From NCBI GenBank assembly GCA_963697915.1, contig OY969103.1, forward strand, positions 1,736,001 to 1,800,000: a stretch of 64,000 nucleotides of DNA, written 5' to 3'. The DNA comes from VRUE01 sp963697915 (GTDB lineage Bacteria > Actinomycetota > Thermoleophilia > Solirubrobacterales > 70-9). The position numbers were made by a program, and so were the translations under genes. Positions within the stretch are counted from its first letter, which is position 1. Each line of letters begins with the position of its first letter. Shown here in pieces: positions 1-8,102 of the stretch. The notes beneath the pieces were generated by a model. It worked only from the letters and a program-made list of their open reading frames with translations. It had not been told where the DNA came from and did no database searches.

Positions 1-261
1 ATCGACGAGGCCCGGGAGCGCCGCCTCGCGGACCGTGTAGTCGCCGCCGTCCAGGACGAGCTGCGACGCCGGATCGGACCGACCTTCGCCGCGGCTGAGC
101 TGGCCGAGCTCTACGCGCGCGGGACCGACTGGTGCCAGCAGGTAGCGCTCGACGTCGCTCCCGGCCTGGCGGCAGACCCGCAGTCGATCGGCGACGCCGC
201 CTTCTGGCTCTACCTGCGCGGCGCGACCGACTTCGCCGGCGGGCGCCAGCTACTCGTCTGA
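1..261 (+). CDS. C-terminal part of a hypothetical protein (5' end outside window)
   Basis: An open frame enters from the left edge and ends at the TGA at 259-261, giving 86 residues. The sequence is alanine-, arginine- and leucine-rich and looks helical, with a Trp-Cys pair (TDWCQQ) in the middle and an aromatic stretch (AAFWLYLRG) near the end. I do not recognise the family. Its last codons overlap by 12 bp the end of the convergent gene on the minus strand. Codon use is GC-rich like its neighbours, so I take it as the end of a real gene rather than a chance frame. Confidence 0.6.
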   Translation: MDEARERRLADRVVAAVQDELRRRIGPTFAAAELAELYARGTDWCQQVALDVAPGLAADPQSIGDAAFWLYLRGATDFAGGRQLLV

Positions 262-843
262 GTCTGAGTCTGAATCCGAGTCCGAGCCGGACTCGCTGCC
301 GCCGGCGCTCTCGCCGGCGCGGCGGATGACGATCTGGTCGGCGTCGATGCGGACCGTGACCTCGCGCTTGCCGGCCCAGTGCTCGGCGTAGACCGGGTTG
401 TCCTTGACCGCGGCGTCGAGCCAGAGGCCGTAGCCATCCCGCTCGCCGTGGTCGAAGGTCGCCTCGAGCTCTTTGCGGCGGCCGCGGCCTCCGCGGCGGC
501 CCCGACGACGACGGCGTTTGGGCCGCTCGCCATCGCTCTCCTCGTCATCGCCTTTGCGCTCGCGGCGGGCGGGCTTCTCCTCGTCCTCGTCCGCCTCCTC
601 GTCCTCCTCCTGCTCCGCCTCTTCGGCGGTCGCCGCCTCGACCTCGGCCTCGATCTCGTCGCGGAGGTCGATCTCGCCGGCGCCACCCTCCTCGCCGTCG
701 GGCGTCAGGTCGTGCTGCTTGCGGAACTCGCGCAGCTCCGAGGCGGACACCTCGAGCTGGTGGGCGATCCAGGCGTCGGTGCGGCCCTGCCGCACCCAGG
801 CGCGGATCTGGTTGAGCTGTGGTTTCAGCGAACGTCGTGCCAT
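250..843 (-). CDS. Hypothetical protein with N-terminal HTH-like segment, charged linker and Ser-Asp tail
   Basis: A protein of 197 residues. Residues 1-50 resemble a small helix-turn-helix (QIRAWVRQGRTDAWIAHQL, then a second helix), which suggests nucleic-acid binding. A very acidic stretch (about 55-90) follows, then an arginine-rich patch (about 105-125, KRRRRRGRRGGRGRR) of the kind seen in RNA- or DNA-binding tails. A compact conserved-looking segment (about 130-175, with DGYGLWLDAAVKDNPVYAEHW) comes next. The protein ends in a run of Ser-Asp dipeptides. The function is unknown; an RNA- or nucleoid-associated role is only an inference from charge pattern and the HTH-like start. Confidence 0.7.
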   Translation of the reverse strand: MARRSLKPQLNQIRAWVRQGRTDAWIAHQLEVSASELREFRKQHDLTPDGEEGGAGEIDLRDEIEAEVEAATAEEAEQEEDEEADEDEEKPARRERKGDDEESDGERPKRRRRRGRRGGRGRRKELEATFDHGERDGYGLWLDAAVKDNPVYAEHWAGKREVTVRIDADQIVIRRAGESAGGSESGSDSDSDSDSDE

Positions 844-882
844 CGGCGCGCGAGTCTATTCAACCTGGGGGGCGTCTCGTCC

Positions 883-1122
883 CTAGGCCATCAGGAAGGA
901 GAGCGCCTCGAACATCGAGACGATCACCACCGCGACGGTTGCGGTCAGGCAGACGGCAAGGACACTGAAGCGCACTTTCCCGTTCTGCTCGTTGCGGGTC
1001 ATGCGGCGGACCCGCGAGCGGTTCGCCGCGCGGCGGCGCAGCTGCTCTCGCCGGTGGCGCTCCAAAGTCGTCTCCTGCTCGAAGGCGACCTCGAACTGGT
1101 TGATGCTCTGACGCATTCTCAT
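883..1122 (-). CDS. Small single-pass membrane protein
   Basis: About 79 residues from the ATG at 1122 (ATG at 1116 is equally possible; an ATG at 1161 would add a basic stretch that looks untranslated). The N-terminal half is very basic and helical (TTLERHRREQLRRRAANRSR). The C-terminal half is one hydrophobic segment (VLAVCLTATVAVVIVSMFEA) that should cross the membrane with the basic part in the cytoplasm. No ribosome-binding site is obvious before either start. The function is unknown. Confidence 0.6.
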   Translation of the reverse strand: MRMRQSINQFEVAFEQETTLERHRREQLRRRAANRSRVRRMTRNEQNGKVRFSVLAVCLTATVAVVIVSMFEALSFLMA

Positions 1123-1127
1123 GAAAA

Positions 1128-1142
1128 GGGCCCCGAGGGGCC
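1128..1142 (-). terminator. Possible hairpin terminator after the nuclease gene
   Basis: Read on the minus strand, a GGCCC/GGGCC stem with a CTCG loop is followed by CTTTTC. It lies downstream of the nuclease stop and just before the start of the small membrane protein. The T-tract is short, so it may instead be an attenuator or chance. Confidence 0.3.
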
Positions 1143-1230
1143 GTGCGCGGCACCGTAGCAAGCTGCACGAGCGCTTGCAAAGCTAAAGCTAAGTTGCGAA
1201 CCGCACGAAGAGCGCGAAATCGGCTCTGGA

Positions 1231-1800
1231 TCAGGGCGGGCAAGCGCCCCAGAGGCCGCGCCCGGCGCGTCCCGCGGCCAGCTCGAGCCGCTCGAAGAGG
1301 GGCGCGTAGCGGTCGTTGGGCGGGATCGTCAGCGAACGGGCGAGACCGCGCCGCACGAGGATCGCGTTTGCGAAGCGCGGCCCCAGGTAGGCGTAGGCGA
1401 GCAGGCGCCCGTAGTGGTCGCGCCGCTCGGCCCCGAAGACCAGCCGCACCCGCCGGCCCTCCAGCAGCTCAGCGGTGAAGCGGGCCGCGCGCGGGCCGAA
1501 GCACTCGACCGGGGCGCCCGGCTTGACCGACTCCGGCGTGTCGATGCCGATCAGGCGCACGTCCTCGACCTGCCCGTCGATCCGCGCCTCGACCGTGTCG
1601 CCGTCGACGACGCGGACGATCTGGGCCTCGGCCGCCGCCGGGCCGGAGTCCTCACCGCCCTCCCAGGGCCGCAGGACCAGGACCGCGACCGCGGCCAGCA
1701 GGACCGCGCTCCCTATCCACTCGCGCCTCAGGGGGTGCGGCGCACGTTGGAGAGCAGGCTCTCCTTGATCTGGCCGACGATCTCCAGCGCCTCGCTCCAC
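1231..1800 (-). CDS. Staphylococcal-nuclease-like (SNase/thermonuclease) protein, membrane anchored
   Basis: Up to 189 residues. After a hydrophobic segment (IGSAVLLAAVAVLVL) comes a complete SNase-like OB-fold domain: VVDGDTVEARI, then RLIGIDTPES with the calcium/catalytic region, ECFGPRAARFTAELLEG, and RDHYGRLLAYAYLG containing the catalytic Arg and YGR signature. The family hydrolyses DNA or RNA phosphodiester bonds, and this copy would act outside the cytoplasmic membrane. The GTG at 1800 overlaps the upstream aldolase gene by 73 bp. A CTG at 1731 overlaps the aldolase TGA and would place the hydrophobic segment right at the N-terminus, so it may be the real start. It is co-directional with the aldolase gene. 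Confidence 0.8.
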   Translation of the reverse strand: MERGAGDRRPDQGEPALQRAPHPLRREWIGSAVLLAAVAVLVLRPWEGGEDSGPAAAEAQIVRVVDGDTVEARIDGQVEDVRLIGIDTPESVKPGAPVECFGPRAARFTAELLEGRRVRLVFGAERRDHYGRLLAYAYLGPRFANAILVRRGLARSLTIPPNDRYAPLFERLELAAGRAGRGLWGACPP

Positions 1801-2648
1801 TCGCGCTGCCAGACGTTACGGCCGAAGATCACGCCGCTGCCGCCCGCCTGCATGATGTCGCGGGTGTTGGTCAGCACGGTCTCGTCATCGACCTTGGAGC
1901 CGCCGGAGAGGACGACCAGCGCCCGGCCCGCCGACTCGACGCACTGGCGGATCGCCTCGGTCTGGTCGACTTCCATCTCGTTGTAGGGGGCCTGCGCGTC
2001 CTTGTCCTTGGCCGGGTCGATCTTGGGCATGTTGAGCTTGACCACGTCGGCGCCCATCTCCATCGCCAGCCGCGCCGCGTAATCGATCGCGTAGAAGGAG
2101 TTGGGGCCGCCCTTGCCTTCGACCGCCTCGCCGCGCGGGTAGGACCAGACGACCAGCGGCATCCCGAAGCGGTCGCAGTCTTCGCGCACGCCGCGCAGCT
2201 GGGCGAGGTCCTCGTCCTGGCGCGGCGAGCCGACGTAGAGCGTGTAGCCGATCGCGTCGGCGCCGAGCCGCACCGCGTCCTCGACGCTGGCGTTGCAGGA
2301 GGAGAAGGCCTTCGCCGAGGAGGGGATGTCGGTCTTGCCGTTGACCTTGAGGATCAGCGGCACCCGGCCGGCGTAGTCGGGGTAGTACTTGCTCGCCATG
2401 CCGATCTGGCAGGCGAGGGCCGAGTAACCGGCCTCGGCGGCGAGCCGGAACTGGTAGTCGGGGTCCTTGGAGGCTGGGTTGGGGAAGAAGTCGCGCGGGC
2501 CGTGCTCGATGCCCTGGTCGATCGGCAGCAGCATCAGGGTGCCGTTGCCCGGTCCGAACTCGAAAAGCAGGCGGTGCAGGCGGGTCCGTTTTCCAGGCGC
2601 CAGCTCGGCCAGAAGCGATTTCTGCTCGGTCAGACTCTTCAACTCCAC
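1728..2648 (-). CDS. fbaB: Class I fructose-bisphosphate aldolase
   Basis: About 306 residues of the DhnA/FbaB family of Schiff-base aldolases, which cleave fructose 1,6-bisphosphate to glyceraldehyde 3-phosphate and dihydroxyacetone phosphate. Visible signatures are LLPIDQGIEHGP near the start, ACQIGMASKYYPDY, LILKVNGKTDIPSS, DAIGYTLYVGSP, VVWSYPRG and the phosphate-binding GGSGVIFGRN near the C-terminus. The Schiff-base lysine is probably in DVVKLNMP. The start is taken as the GTG at 2648 because GAGGAGGAA lies six bases upstream; the frame is open to 2702. It is followed by the nuclease gene. The role is glycolysis/gluconeogenesis in the cytoplasm. Confidence 0.93.
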   Translation of the reverse strand: MELKSLTEQKSLLAELAPGKRTRLHRLLFEFGPGNGTLMLLPIDQGIEHGPRDFFPNPASKDPDYQFRLAAEAGYSALACQIGMASKYYPDYAGRVPLILKVNGKTDIPSSAKAFSSCNASVEDAVRLGADAIGYTLYVGSPRQDEDLAQLRGVREDCDRFGMPLVVWSYPRGEAVEGKGGPNSFYAIDYAARLAMEMGADVVKLNMPKIDPAKDKDAQAPYNEMEVDQTEAIRQCVESAGRALVVLSGGSKVDDETVLTNTRDIMQAGGSGVIFGRNVWQREWSEALEIVGQIKESLLSNVRRTP

Positions 2649-2730
2649 GCTTGATTCCTCCTCGGAGACGGGTGTAACCGCAGTATGCCACCGGGCGTCC
2701 ATCCAACGGCCCTGAGAGGGCTATCCTCGA

Positions 2731-3498
2731 ATGACCATGAGCGAGACTGAGCTCAGCGTCATCTGCAAGAACTGCGGCTCCGAGGTCAGTCCGTACGTGA
2801 CCGAGTGTCCCTACTGCGGCGCACGGCTGCGCAAGCGGGCGCCGAAGCTGGAGCGCCGCGGCGACGGGTTCGAGGCCAAGCCCCGGCGCCGCTCCCCGCT
2901 GCGCCTGCGGCTGCCGGCGCGGCCGGCGATCGTTGCCGGGCGGCCCTACGCGACGCTGGCCGTGGTCCTCGGCTCCGCCGTGCTGCTGCTGATCGGGGTC
3001 GCCGGCGGCCTCTCGCTGGTTTCGCTCGGCGCCCTCGTCATCCCGGTCGACGGCGAGTGGTGGCGCACCGTCACCGCCTCCTTCGTCTACGCCGACGTCG
3101 GCTACCTCTTCGTCGTCGCGGTCGGGCTGGCGATCTTCGCCCCCGGTGTCGAGCGCCGGCTGGGCAGCTTCGCAACCGGGCTGCTGCTGCTCGCCAGCGG
3201 GTCGCTGGGGATGCTGGCCGCCAGCGGCATCGCCAGCGCCGGCGACCGGCTGACGGTGATCGCCGGCGGCAACGGGATGGCGCTGGGCGCGCTCGCCGCC
3301 TGGTTCGCGATCCGCCGCGCCGAAGCGCGCCGCGCGGTCGACGAGGACTACGACCAGATCGGCGTCATAGTCGCCGCCGCGGTGCTGCTGGCGCTGCCGA
3401 TCTTCGAGTCCACCGCGGACCCCTTCGCCGGCCTGGTCGGCGGCGCTGTCGGCGGTCTCGCCGGGATCGCCGCCTCGGCACTGCGCCGCGACGTCTAG
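2731..3498 (+). CDS. Zinc-ribbon, rhomboid-like membrane protein lacking catalytic residues
   Basis: A protein of 255 residues (an ATG at 2737 is an alternative start). Residues about 12-35 form a zinc ribbon with two CxxC knuckles (CKNCGSEV and CPYCGARL). The rest is a six- or seven-pass membrane domain with rhomboid landmarks: GEWWRTVTASFVY at the loop-1 position and GGNGMALGALAAWF at the catalytic helix. Active rhomboids have GxSG there; this protein has GGNG. The usual His of the last helix also appears replaced in DPFAGLVGGAVGG. It therefore looks like a catalytically dead rhomboid relative, perhaps a membrane chaperone or adaptor. It starts divergently from the aldolase gene. Confidence 0.75.
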   Translation: MTMSETELSVICKNCGSEVSPYVTECPYCGARLRKRAPKLERRGDGFEAKPRRRSPLRLRLPARPAIVAGRPYATLAVVLGSAVLLLIGVAGGLSLVSLGALVIPVDGEWWRTVTASFVYADVGYLFVVAVGLAIFAPGVERRLGSFATGLLLLASGSLGMLAASGIASAGDRLTVIAGGNGMALGALAAWFAIRRAEARRAVDEDYDQIGVIVAAAVLLALPIFESTADPFAGLVGGAVGGLAGIAASALRRDV

Positions 3499-3510
3499 GC
3501 TGAACCGGCG

Positions 3511-3843
3511 ATGGGGCTTGATGACCAGCAGCGGCTCGAAGCCGCGATCGAGCGGCTGGCCGACGCCGACCGCTTCGCCGAGGCGGAGGCGATCGTCGCC
3601 CGCGCGGCGCCGCAGCTGCAGCGCGTCCTCGGTGCGGCGCTGGCCGAGGGCGGCTGGTTCGGCGAGTCGCACGAGAGCGAGTCGCTGAAGGCCGCCACCG
3701 TCCCCGACGCCGAGCAGCGGATCGCCGCTGTGCGCACCCTGCTCGCCGAGGAGGCGCGGATGGGGATGATGGTCGGCGTCGCCGTTGGCTGGGCGCTGAA
3801 AGAGGAGATGAGCAAGGGCGAAGGCCCGGAAGGAGAGAGCTGA
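3511..3843 (+). CDS. Hypothetical helical protein
   Basis: A protein of 110 residues, predicted mostly helical, starting 12 bp after the rhomboid-like gene and ending two bases before the next start, so it belongs to a three-gene operon. It has a heptad-like N-terminal half (QQRLEAAIERLADADRFAEA), a middle GGWFGESHESE motif and a C-terminal MGMMVGVAVGWALKEEM segment that may be amphipathic or weakly membrane-associated. I do not recognise the family. The spacing and codon use support a real gene. Confidence 0.7.
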   Translation: MGLDDQQRLEAAIERLADADRFAEAEAIVARAAPQLQRVLGAALAEGGWFGESHESESLKAATVPDAEQRIAAVRTLLAEEARMGMMVGVAVGWALKEEMSKGEGPEGES

Positions 3844-3845
3844 AG

Positions 3846-4559
3846 ATGGAGATCAAGTTCCACGGTCACTCGTGCTTCGAGCTGACGGAGGGGGAGACGA
3901 GGCTGCTGATCGACCCCTTCCTGCGGCCCAACAACCCGGCCGCCGTGGCGACCGCGGAGGAGGTCTCCCCGACCCACATCGCGCTCAGCCACGGCCACGC
4001 CGACCACCTCGCCGACGCGGTCGCGGTGGCGAAGGCGAGCGGCGCCCAGTGCGTGGCGATCGTCGAGCTCGCCAACTGGCTCGAAGGCCAGGGGGTGGGG
4101 AACGTCAGCGACCCCAACCTAGGCGGCACGGTCGCTTTCGAGTGGGGCTCGATCAAGCTGGTCCCGGCCTGGCACACCAGCACCGCGCCCGGCTCCGAAG
4201 AGGCGCCCTACAGCGCAGAGCACGGCGTCTCGCTCGGCACCGCGACCGGGCTGATCATCCGCATCGGCGACCTCACCGTCTACCACAGCGGCGACACCTG
4301 CCTGTTCGGCGACATGAAGCTGATCGCCGAGCGCGACCCGGTCGACGTCGCCCTGCTGCCGATCGGCGGCCACTACACGATGGACCGCCGCGACGCCGCC
4401 TACGCCGCCGGCCTGATCGGCGCCGGGACGGTGATCCCGATGCACTACGACACCTTCCCGCCGATCGCCACCGACGCCGAGGCGTTCAAGGCCGAGGTCG
4501 AGGCGAACACCTCCTCGCGGGTTGTGCTGATGAAGCCGGGGGAGACGCTGACGCCGTGA
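3846..4559 (+). CDS. UPF0173-type metal-dependent hydrolase (metallo-beta-lactamase fold)
   Basis: A protein of 237 residues, the usual length for UPF0173/YtkL-like proteins. Metal-binding motifs are in the expected order: FHGHSCFEL at the N-terminus, the HxHxDH-type motif SHGHADHLAD at about 52-61, PAWHTS at about 110, SGDTCLFGDM at about 150 and IPMHYDTFP near the C-terminus. The family coordinates one or two metals and hydrolyses unknown substrates. It is the last gene of the small operon starting at 2731, and its ATG follows GGAGAGCTGAAG. Confidence 0.88.
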   Translation: MEIKFHGHSCFELTEGETRLLIDPFLRPNNPAAVATAEEVSPTHIALSHGHADHLADAVAVAKASGAQCVAIVELANWLEGQGVGNVSDPNLGGTVAFEWGSIKLVPAWHTSTAPGSEEAPYSAEHGVSLGTATGLIIRIGDLTVYHSGDTCLFGDMKLIAERDPVDVALLPIGGHYTMDRRDAAYAAGLIGAGTVIPMHYDTFPPIATDAEAFKAEVEANTSSRVVLMKPGETLTP

Positions 4560-4590
4560 CGACGTCACCGCCCCTGGTTGTCGCGTCGGG

Positions 4591-6147
4591 CTAAGGAGCT
4601 TCGGGCGCCGGGATAACCGGTTCCGAGGCGCCGCCGGATTCAGCCGGCGGCGGGGTCGGTTCGGCCGGGGTTTCGGCCGGGGGCGCCGTTTCCGCCGCCG
4701 GCGCTTCCGCGGCCGGCGGCGGCGTGGCTTCGGCCGGCGGGGCGGTGCCACCGACGGTGACGACGACCGTTTCGCCGCCCGTGGGTGCCCCCGCGGTGCC
4801 GGTCGGCGGTTTGGCGGCGACCACTTTCGGCGCCGTCACGTGCGGTGCTTCGGTCACCTCGACGACATCGACGGTGGCCGACTGCCCGGCCGCCTCTTCG
4901 GTCGCCGCGAGGGTCTCGGGCACGCTTGCCTCAGCCTCGACCACCACCGGCGGCTCCTCGACGGGCACCGGGGCCGGGGTGGCCTCCTGCGGCTTCGGCG
5001 CCTGCGCGGGCTGTCCGTGGGCGATCGAGATCGGGCTCGGCGGAGCCGGGCGGGTGGAGATCTTTGCCGGTGGGTTGGTCTTCGGCGTCGGGTTCGCGTC
5101 GATTTTCTGGTTGACCTCGACCGCGCCGGCGGTGATCACGGCCGCGGTGACGACGCCGGCGACCGCCTTGCCGCCGATCGCGCCGACGGCGCCGATGCCG
5201 CCGGCCGCGCCGCCGCTGCCGATCGCGGCTCCGACGCTGCCCACCGCGCTGGCGCCCGTCGCGGTCGCCGCGGCGGTGGCTCCGGCGCTCGCACCGGCGG
5301 CGCTAGCTCCGCCGGTGGCGCTGCCGGTCGCTCCCCCCAAACCAAGCTTGGAAATGATGAAGCCCTTGAGGGCGACGAGTGCTCCAACCGGGAACAGCGC
5401 CGCCATCACCTTCTCGTTGGAGCGCACCTGGGAGCGGAAGTCGGCGCATTCCTCGCAGTCGCGCACGTGGCGGCGGACCGGGCCGGAGACCTTGCGCAGG
5501 CCCTCCGAGGCCTCGGCCAGCTCCAGCCGCACCTCGCCGCAGGTCAGCTGCCGGGCCTGGCTCGCCTCGGCGAGCGAGATCCGCGCCCGCACCAGGAGCG
5601 ACTTGACCGAGGGCACGCTGGTCTCCATCGCGGCGGCGATTTCCTCGTAGGACATCGCGTCCATCTCACGCAGGAGCAGCGCCGTGCGCTGCGTCTCGGG
5701 CAGCTTCTTGACATCGGTGAGCAGCTGGCGGAACTCCTCGCGGTTGCTGACCTTCTCCGCGGTCGAGGAGGCCTCGACGGCGGGGATCATGTCCATCGAT
5801 TCCTGCGCGTCGGCGGTTGGCTTGCGGAGGTGGTTGAGGCAGCGGTTGCGGGCGATCCGGTACAGCCACGGCCGCAGGTTGATCTCGCGGTCATCGGCGA
5901 GCATCGCCCGGTAGGCGTTGACGAAGACCTCCTGCAGGACGTCTTCAGCGTCCTGGGTCGAGCCCAGCATCTGGCGGCAGAAGCCGAGCAGGCGGGACTG
6001 GTAGCGGTCGACGATCGTCTCGAAGGCACCGGTGTTGCCGCTGCGCGCCATGGCGATCAGGCGCGCGTCGCCCTGCAGTTTGAGCAGCGGAGAGCGCCGG
6101 GCCAGAAGTCCGCGTTGACTGGCGTGGGTTAGAGCCGAGGCCTCCAA
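4591..6147 (-). CDS. ECF-type RNA polymerase sigma factor fused to zinc-finger, Gly/Ala membrane region and Pro-rich tail
   Basis: A protein of 518 residues, more than twice the usual ECF length. Residues about 20-190 are a sigma-70 region 2 (FETIVDRYQSRLLGFCRQML, then AEDVLQEVFVNAY) and region 4 (LPETQRTALLLREMDAMSYE with the HTH). A zinc-finger of anti-sigma type follows (RRHVRDCEECADF, HxxxCxxC) at about 225. Next come a hydrophobic helix and about 90 residues of Gly/Ala/Ser-rich hydrophobic sequence, then a long Pro/Ala/Glu/Thr tail (about 330-518). The start is a TTG with AAGGAG five bases upstream. The architecture suggests a membrane-held sigma factor controlled by its own extension. 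That control is an inference. Confidence 0.88.
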   Translation of the reverse strand: MEASALTHASQRGLLARRSPLLKLQGDARLIAMARSGNTGAFETIVDRYQSRLLGFCRQMLGSTQDAEDVLQEVFVNAYRAMLADDREINLRPWLYRIARNRCLNHLRKPTADAQESMDMIPAVEASSTAEKVSNREEFRQLLTDVKKLPETQRTALLLREMDAMSYEEIAAAMETSVPSVKSLLVRARISLAEASQARQLTCGEVRLELAEASEGLRKVSGPVRRHVRDCEECADFRSQVRSNEKVMAALFPVGALVALKGFIISKLGLGGATGSATGGASAAGASAGATAAATATGASAVGSVGAAIGSGGAAGGIGAVGAIGGKAVAGVVTAAVITAGAVEVNQKIDANPTPKTNPPAKISTRPAPPSPISIAHGQPAQAPKPQEATPAPVPVEEPPVVVEAEASVPETLAATEEAAGQSATVDVVEVTEAPHVTAPKVVAAKPPTGTAGAPTGGETVVVTVGGTAPPAEATPPPAAEAPAAETAPPAETPAEPTPPPAESGGASEPVIPAPEAP

Positions 6148-6285
6148 GCTTTCTCCTTAGGGAGTGTTTCCAGGGAAGGCGTTGTCTTCGCGAGTTAAGA
6201 CACCGTAGCAACGGCTTAGTTGCGCTCCTAACAATCTTTTACCGGGCCTTTAGACACTCGGGAGGGTCCAGATACCATCGGTCGG

Positions 6286-6371
6286 GCCCGGGTGGCGAAA
6301 CTGGCAAAAGCGGCGCACTTAAAATGCGCTGCCCCGCAAGGGGCTTGCGGGTTCGAGTCCCGCCCCGGGCA
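6286..6371 (+). tRNA. tRNA-Leu (anticodon TAA)
   Basis: The acceptor arms GCCCGGG (6286-6292) and CCCGGGC (6364-6370) pair fully. The anticodon loop reads CTTAAAA, giving anticodon TAA. A long variable arm (class II tRNA) and a T arm with GGGTTCGAGTCCC are present. CCA is not encoded. Confidence 0.95.
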
Positions 6372-6491
6372 CTGGCACATTCCGCCGCCTGCTCCGCTTC
6401 GCGTCCGCGGGCGGCGGCAATCGCCAAATCAGCGCCGCTCGCGGGGAATCAGATCGTGACGCTCGCTAATCGGTTGAAATAGGGTGCGCCC

Positions 6492-8102
6492 ATGGAGCAT
6501 GGGGGGCGGGTCGTTGCGAAGGCGTTGAAGTCGCGTGGGGTGAGCCACCTCTTCACGCTCTCTGGAGGACACCTGTTCTCTATCTATGACGGCTGCAAAG
6601 CCGAGGGGATCGAGATCGTCGACGTCCGCCACGAGCAGACCGCCGCCTTCGCCGCGGAGGGGTTCGCCAAGGCGACGCGGCGGGTCGGGGTCGCGGCGCT
6701 GACCGCCGGGCCGGGCGTGACCAACGGGGTCAGCGCGATCGCCGGCGCCCAGGCCAACGGCTCGCCGATCTGCGTGCTGGGCGGGCGGGCGCCGGAGCTG
6801 CGCTGGGGCTCTGGCTCGCTGCAGGAGATCGATCACCTGCCCTTTGTCGCGCCGCTGGTCAAGTCGGCCGAGACGGTCAAGGAGCCGGGCGCGATCGCGG
6901 CCCAGACCGCGGCGGCGCTCGACCTGGCGCTGAGCGCGCCCTTCGGCCCGACCTTCGTCGACTACCCGCTCGATGTCGTTTTCACCGAGGCGGAGCCGGA
7001 GATCGCGGCGGCCGTCGCTCCGGACTTGCGGCCGGCGGCCGGCGTCGAGGAGGCGGCGGCGCTGCTGGCCGGCGCCGAGCGGCCGGTGATCATGGCCGGC
7101 TCCGGGCTCTACTGGGGCCGGGGGGAGGGCGAGTTGCAGGCGCTGGCCGAGGCGCTCGGGATCCCGGTCTTCCTCAACGGCTTGGGACGGGGCTGCCTCG
7201 CCGCCGATCACGAGCTCGCCTTCAGCCGGGCGCGCGGCGCCGGCTTGCAGGGCGCCGACGTGGCGCTGGTGATCGGCGTGCCACTCGACTTCCGGCTCGG
7301 CTTCGGCGGCAGCTTCGGCGAGGAGACGAGGCTGGTCAGGCTCGACGCGGCAGCCAACGCGCTGACCTCGAACCGCGAGCCGGACGTCGACATGGTGGGT
7401 GACGTCGCCGCGACGCTGGCCGCGATCCGTGAGGCGGTTGGTGGCGAGCGCGGCCGCACCGATCCTTGGTTGGCGGAGCTGCGCAAGGTCGAGACGGAGA
7501 AGCGCGCCGCCGAGCAGGTCGAGCTCGAGGACGGGCGGGCGCCGCTGCACCCGGTCCGCATATACAGGGAGCTGGGGGAAGTGCTCGACCGCAACGCGAT
7601 CGTGATCGGTGATGGTGGCGACTTCGTCTCCTACGCCGGCCGCTTCATCGAGACCTTCGAGCCCGGCTGCTGGATGGACCCGGGGCCGTTCGGTTGTCTT
7701 GGCGCCGGGCCCGGTCAGGCGATCGGCGCCGCGCTCGCCCACCCGGACCGCCAGATCTGCCTTTTGCTCGGTGATGGAGCATTCGGCTTCGCGGGCATGG
7801 AGTTCGACACTTTGGCGCGTCACGGCCTGCCCGTGGTCGGTGTGATGGGCAACAACGGCATCTGGGCGCTCGAGCATCACCCGATGAAATTCCTCTACGG
7901 ATACTCGGTCGCGGCCGAGCTTCGGCCCGAGACGCCGTACGAGAAAGTTGTCGAGGCGCTCGGCTGTGAGGGCGTCGTGGTCAACGAGCCCGGGCATCTG
8001 CGGCCGGCCCTCGAGCGGGCCTTCGAGTCGAGGCGGCCGACCCTGGTCAACGTCATCACCGACCCCGAGGTGGTCTACCCGCGTAAGTCGAATTTGGCTT
8101 GA
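6492..8102 (+). CDS. Thiamine-diphosphate-dependent enzyme, acetolactate synthase / 2-hydroxyacyl-CoA lyase-like
   Basis: A protein of 536 residues with the three domains of the POX/ALS-type ThDP family. The N-terminal PYR domain has the catalytic glutamate in DVRHEQTAAFAAEG (about 45-58) and TAGPGVTNGVSA. The central domain follows, then a C-terminal PP domain with the cofactor motif running from GDGAFGFAGMEFD (about 427) to MGNNGIWALE. The GSLQEIDHLPFVAPLVK region is reminiscent of 2-hydroxyacyl-CoA lyases as well as acetolactate synthases, so the substrate is uncertain. No small regulatory subunit gene is adjacent, which argues against a dedicated branched-chain amino-acid role. It is transcribed alone. 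Confidence 0.85.
   Translation: MEHGGRVVAKALKSRGVSHLFTLSGGHLFSIYDGCKAEGIEIVDVRHEQTAAFAAEGFAKATRRVGVAALTAGPGVTNGVSAIAGAQANGSPICVLGGRAPELRWGSGSLQEIDHLPFVAPLVKSAETVKEPGAIAAQTAAALDLALSAPFGPTFVDYPLDVVFTEAEPEIAAAVAPDLRPAAGVEEAAALLAGAERPVIMAGSGLYWGRGEGELQALAEALGIPVFLNGLGRGCLAADHELAFSRARGAGLQGADVALVIGVPLDFRLGFGGSFGEETRLVRLDAAANALTSNREPDVDMVGDVAATLAAIREAVGGERGRTDPWLAELRKVETEKRAAEQVELEDGRAPLHPVRIYRELGEVLDRNAIVIGDGGDFVSYAGRFIETFEPGCWMDPGPFGCLGAGPGQAIGAALAHPDRQICLLLGDGAFGFAGMEFDTLARHGLPVVGVMGNNGIWALEHHPMKFLYGYSVAAELRPETPYEKVVEALGCEGVVVNEPGHLRPALERAFESRRPTLVNVITDPEVVYPRKSNLA

Noticed and set aside
6239..6427. Minus-strand frame of 62 codons over tRNA-Leu
   Set aside because: It is an antisense reading of the tRNA (GGTRTRKPL-type artefact), not a gene.
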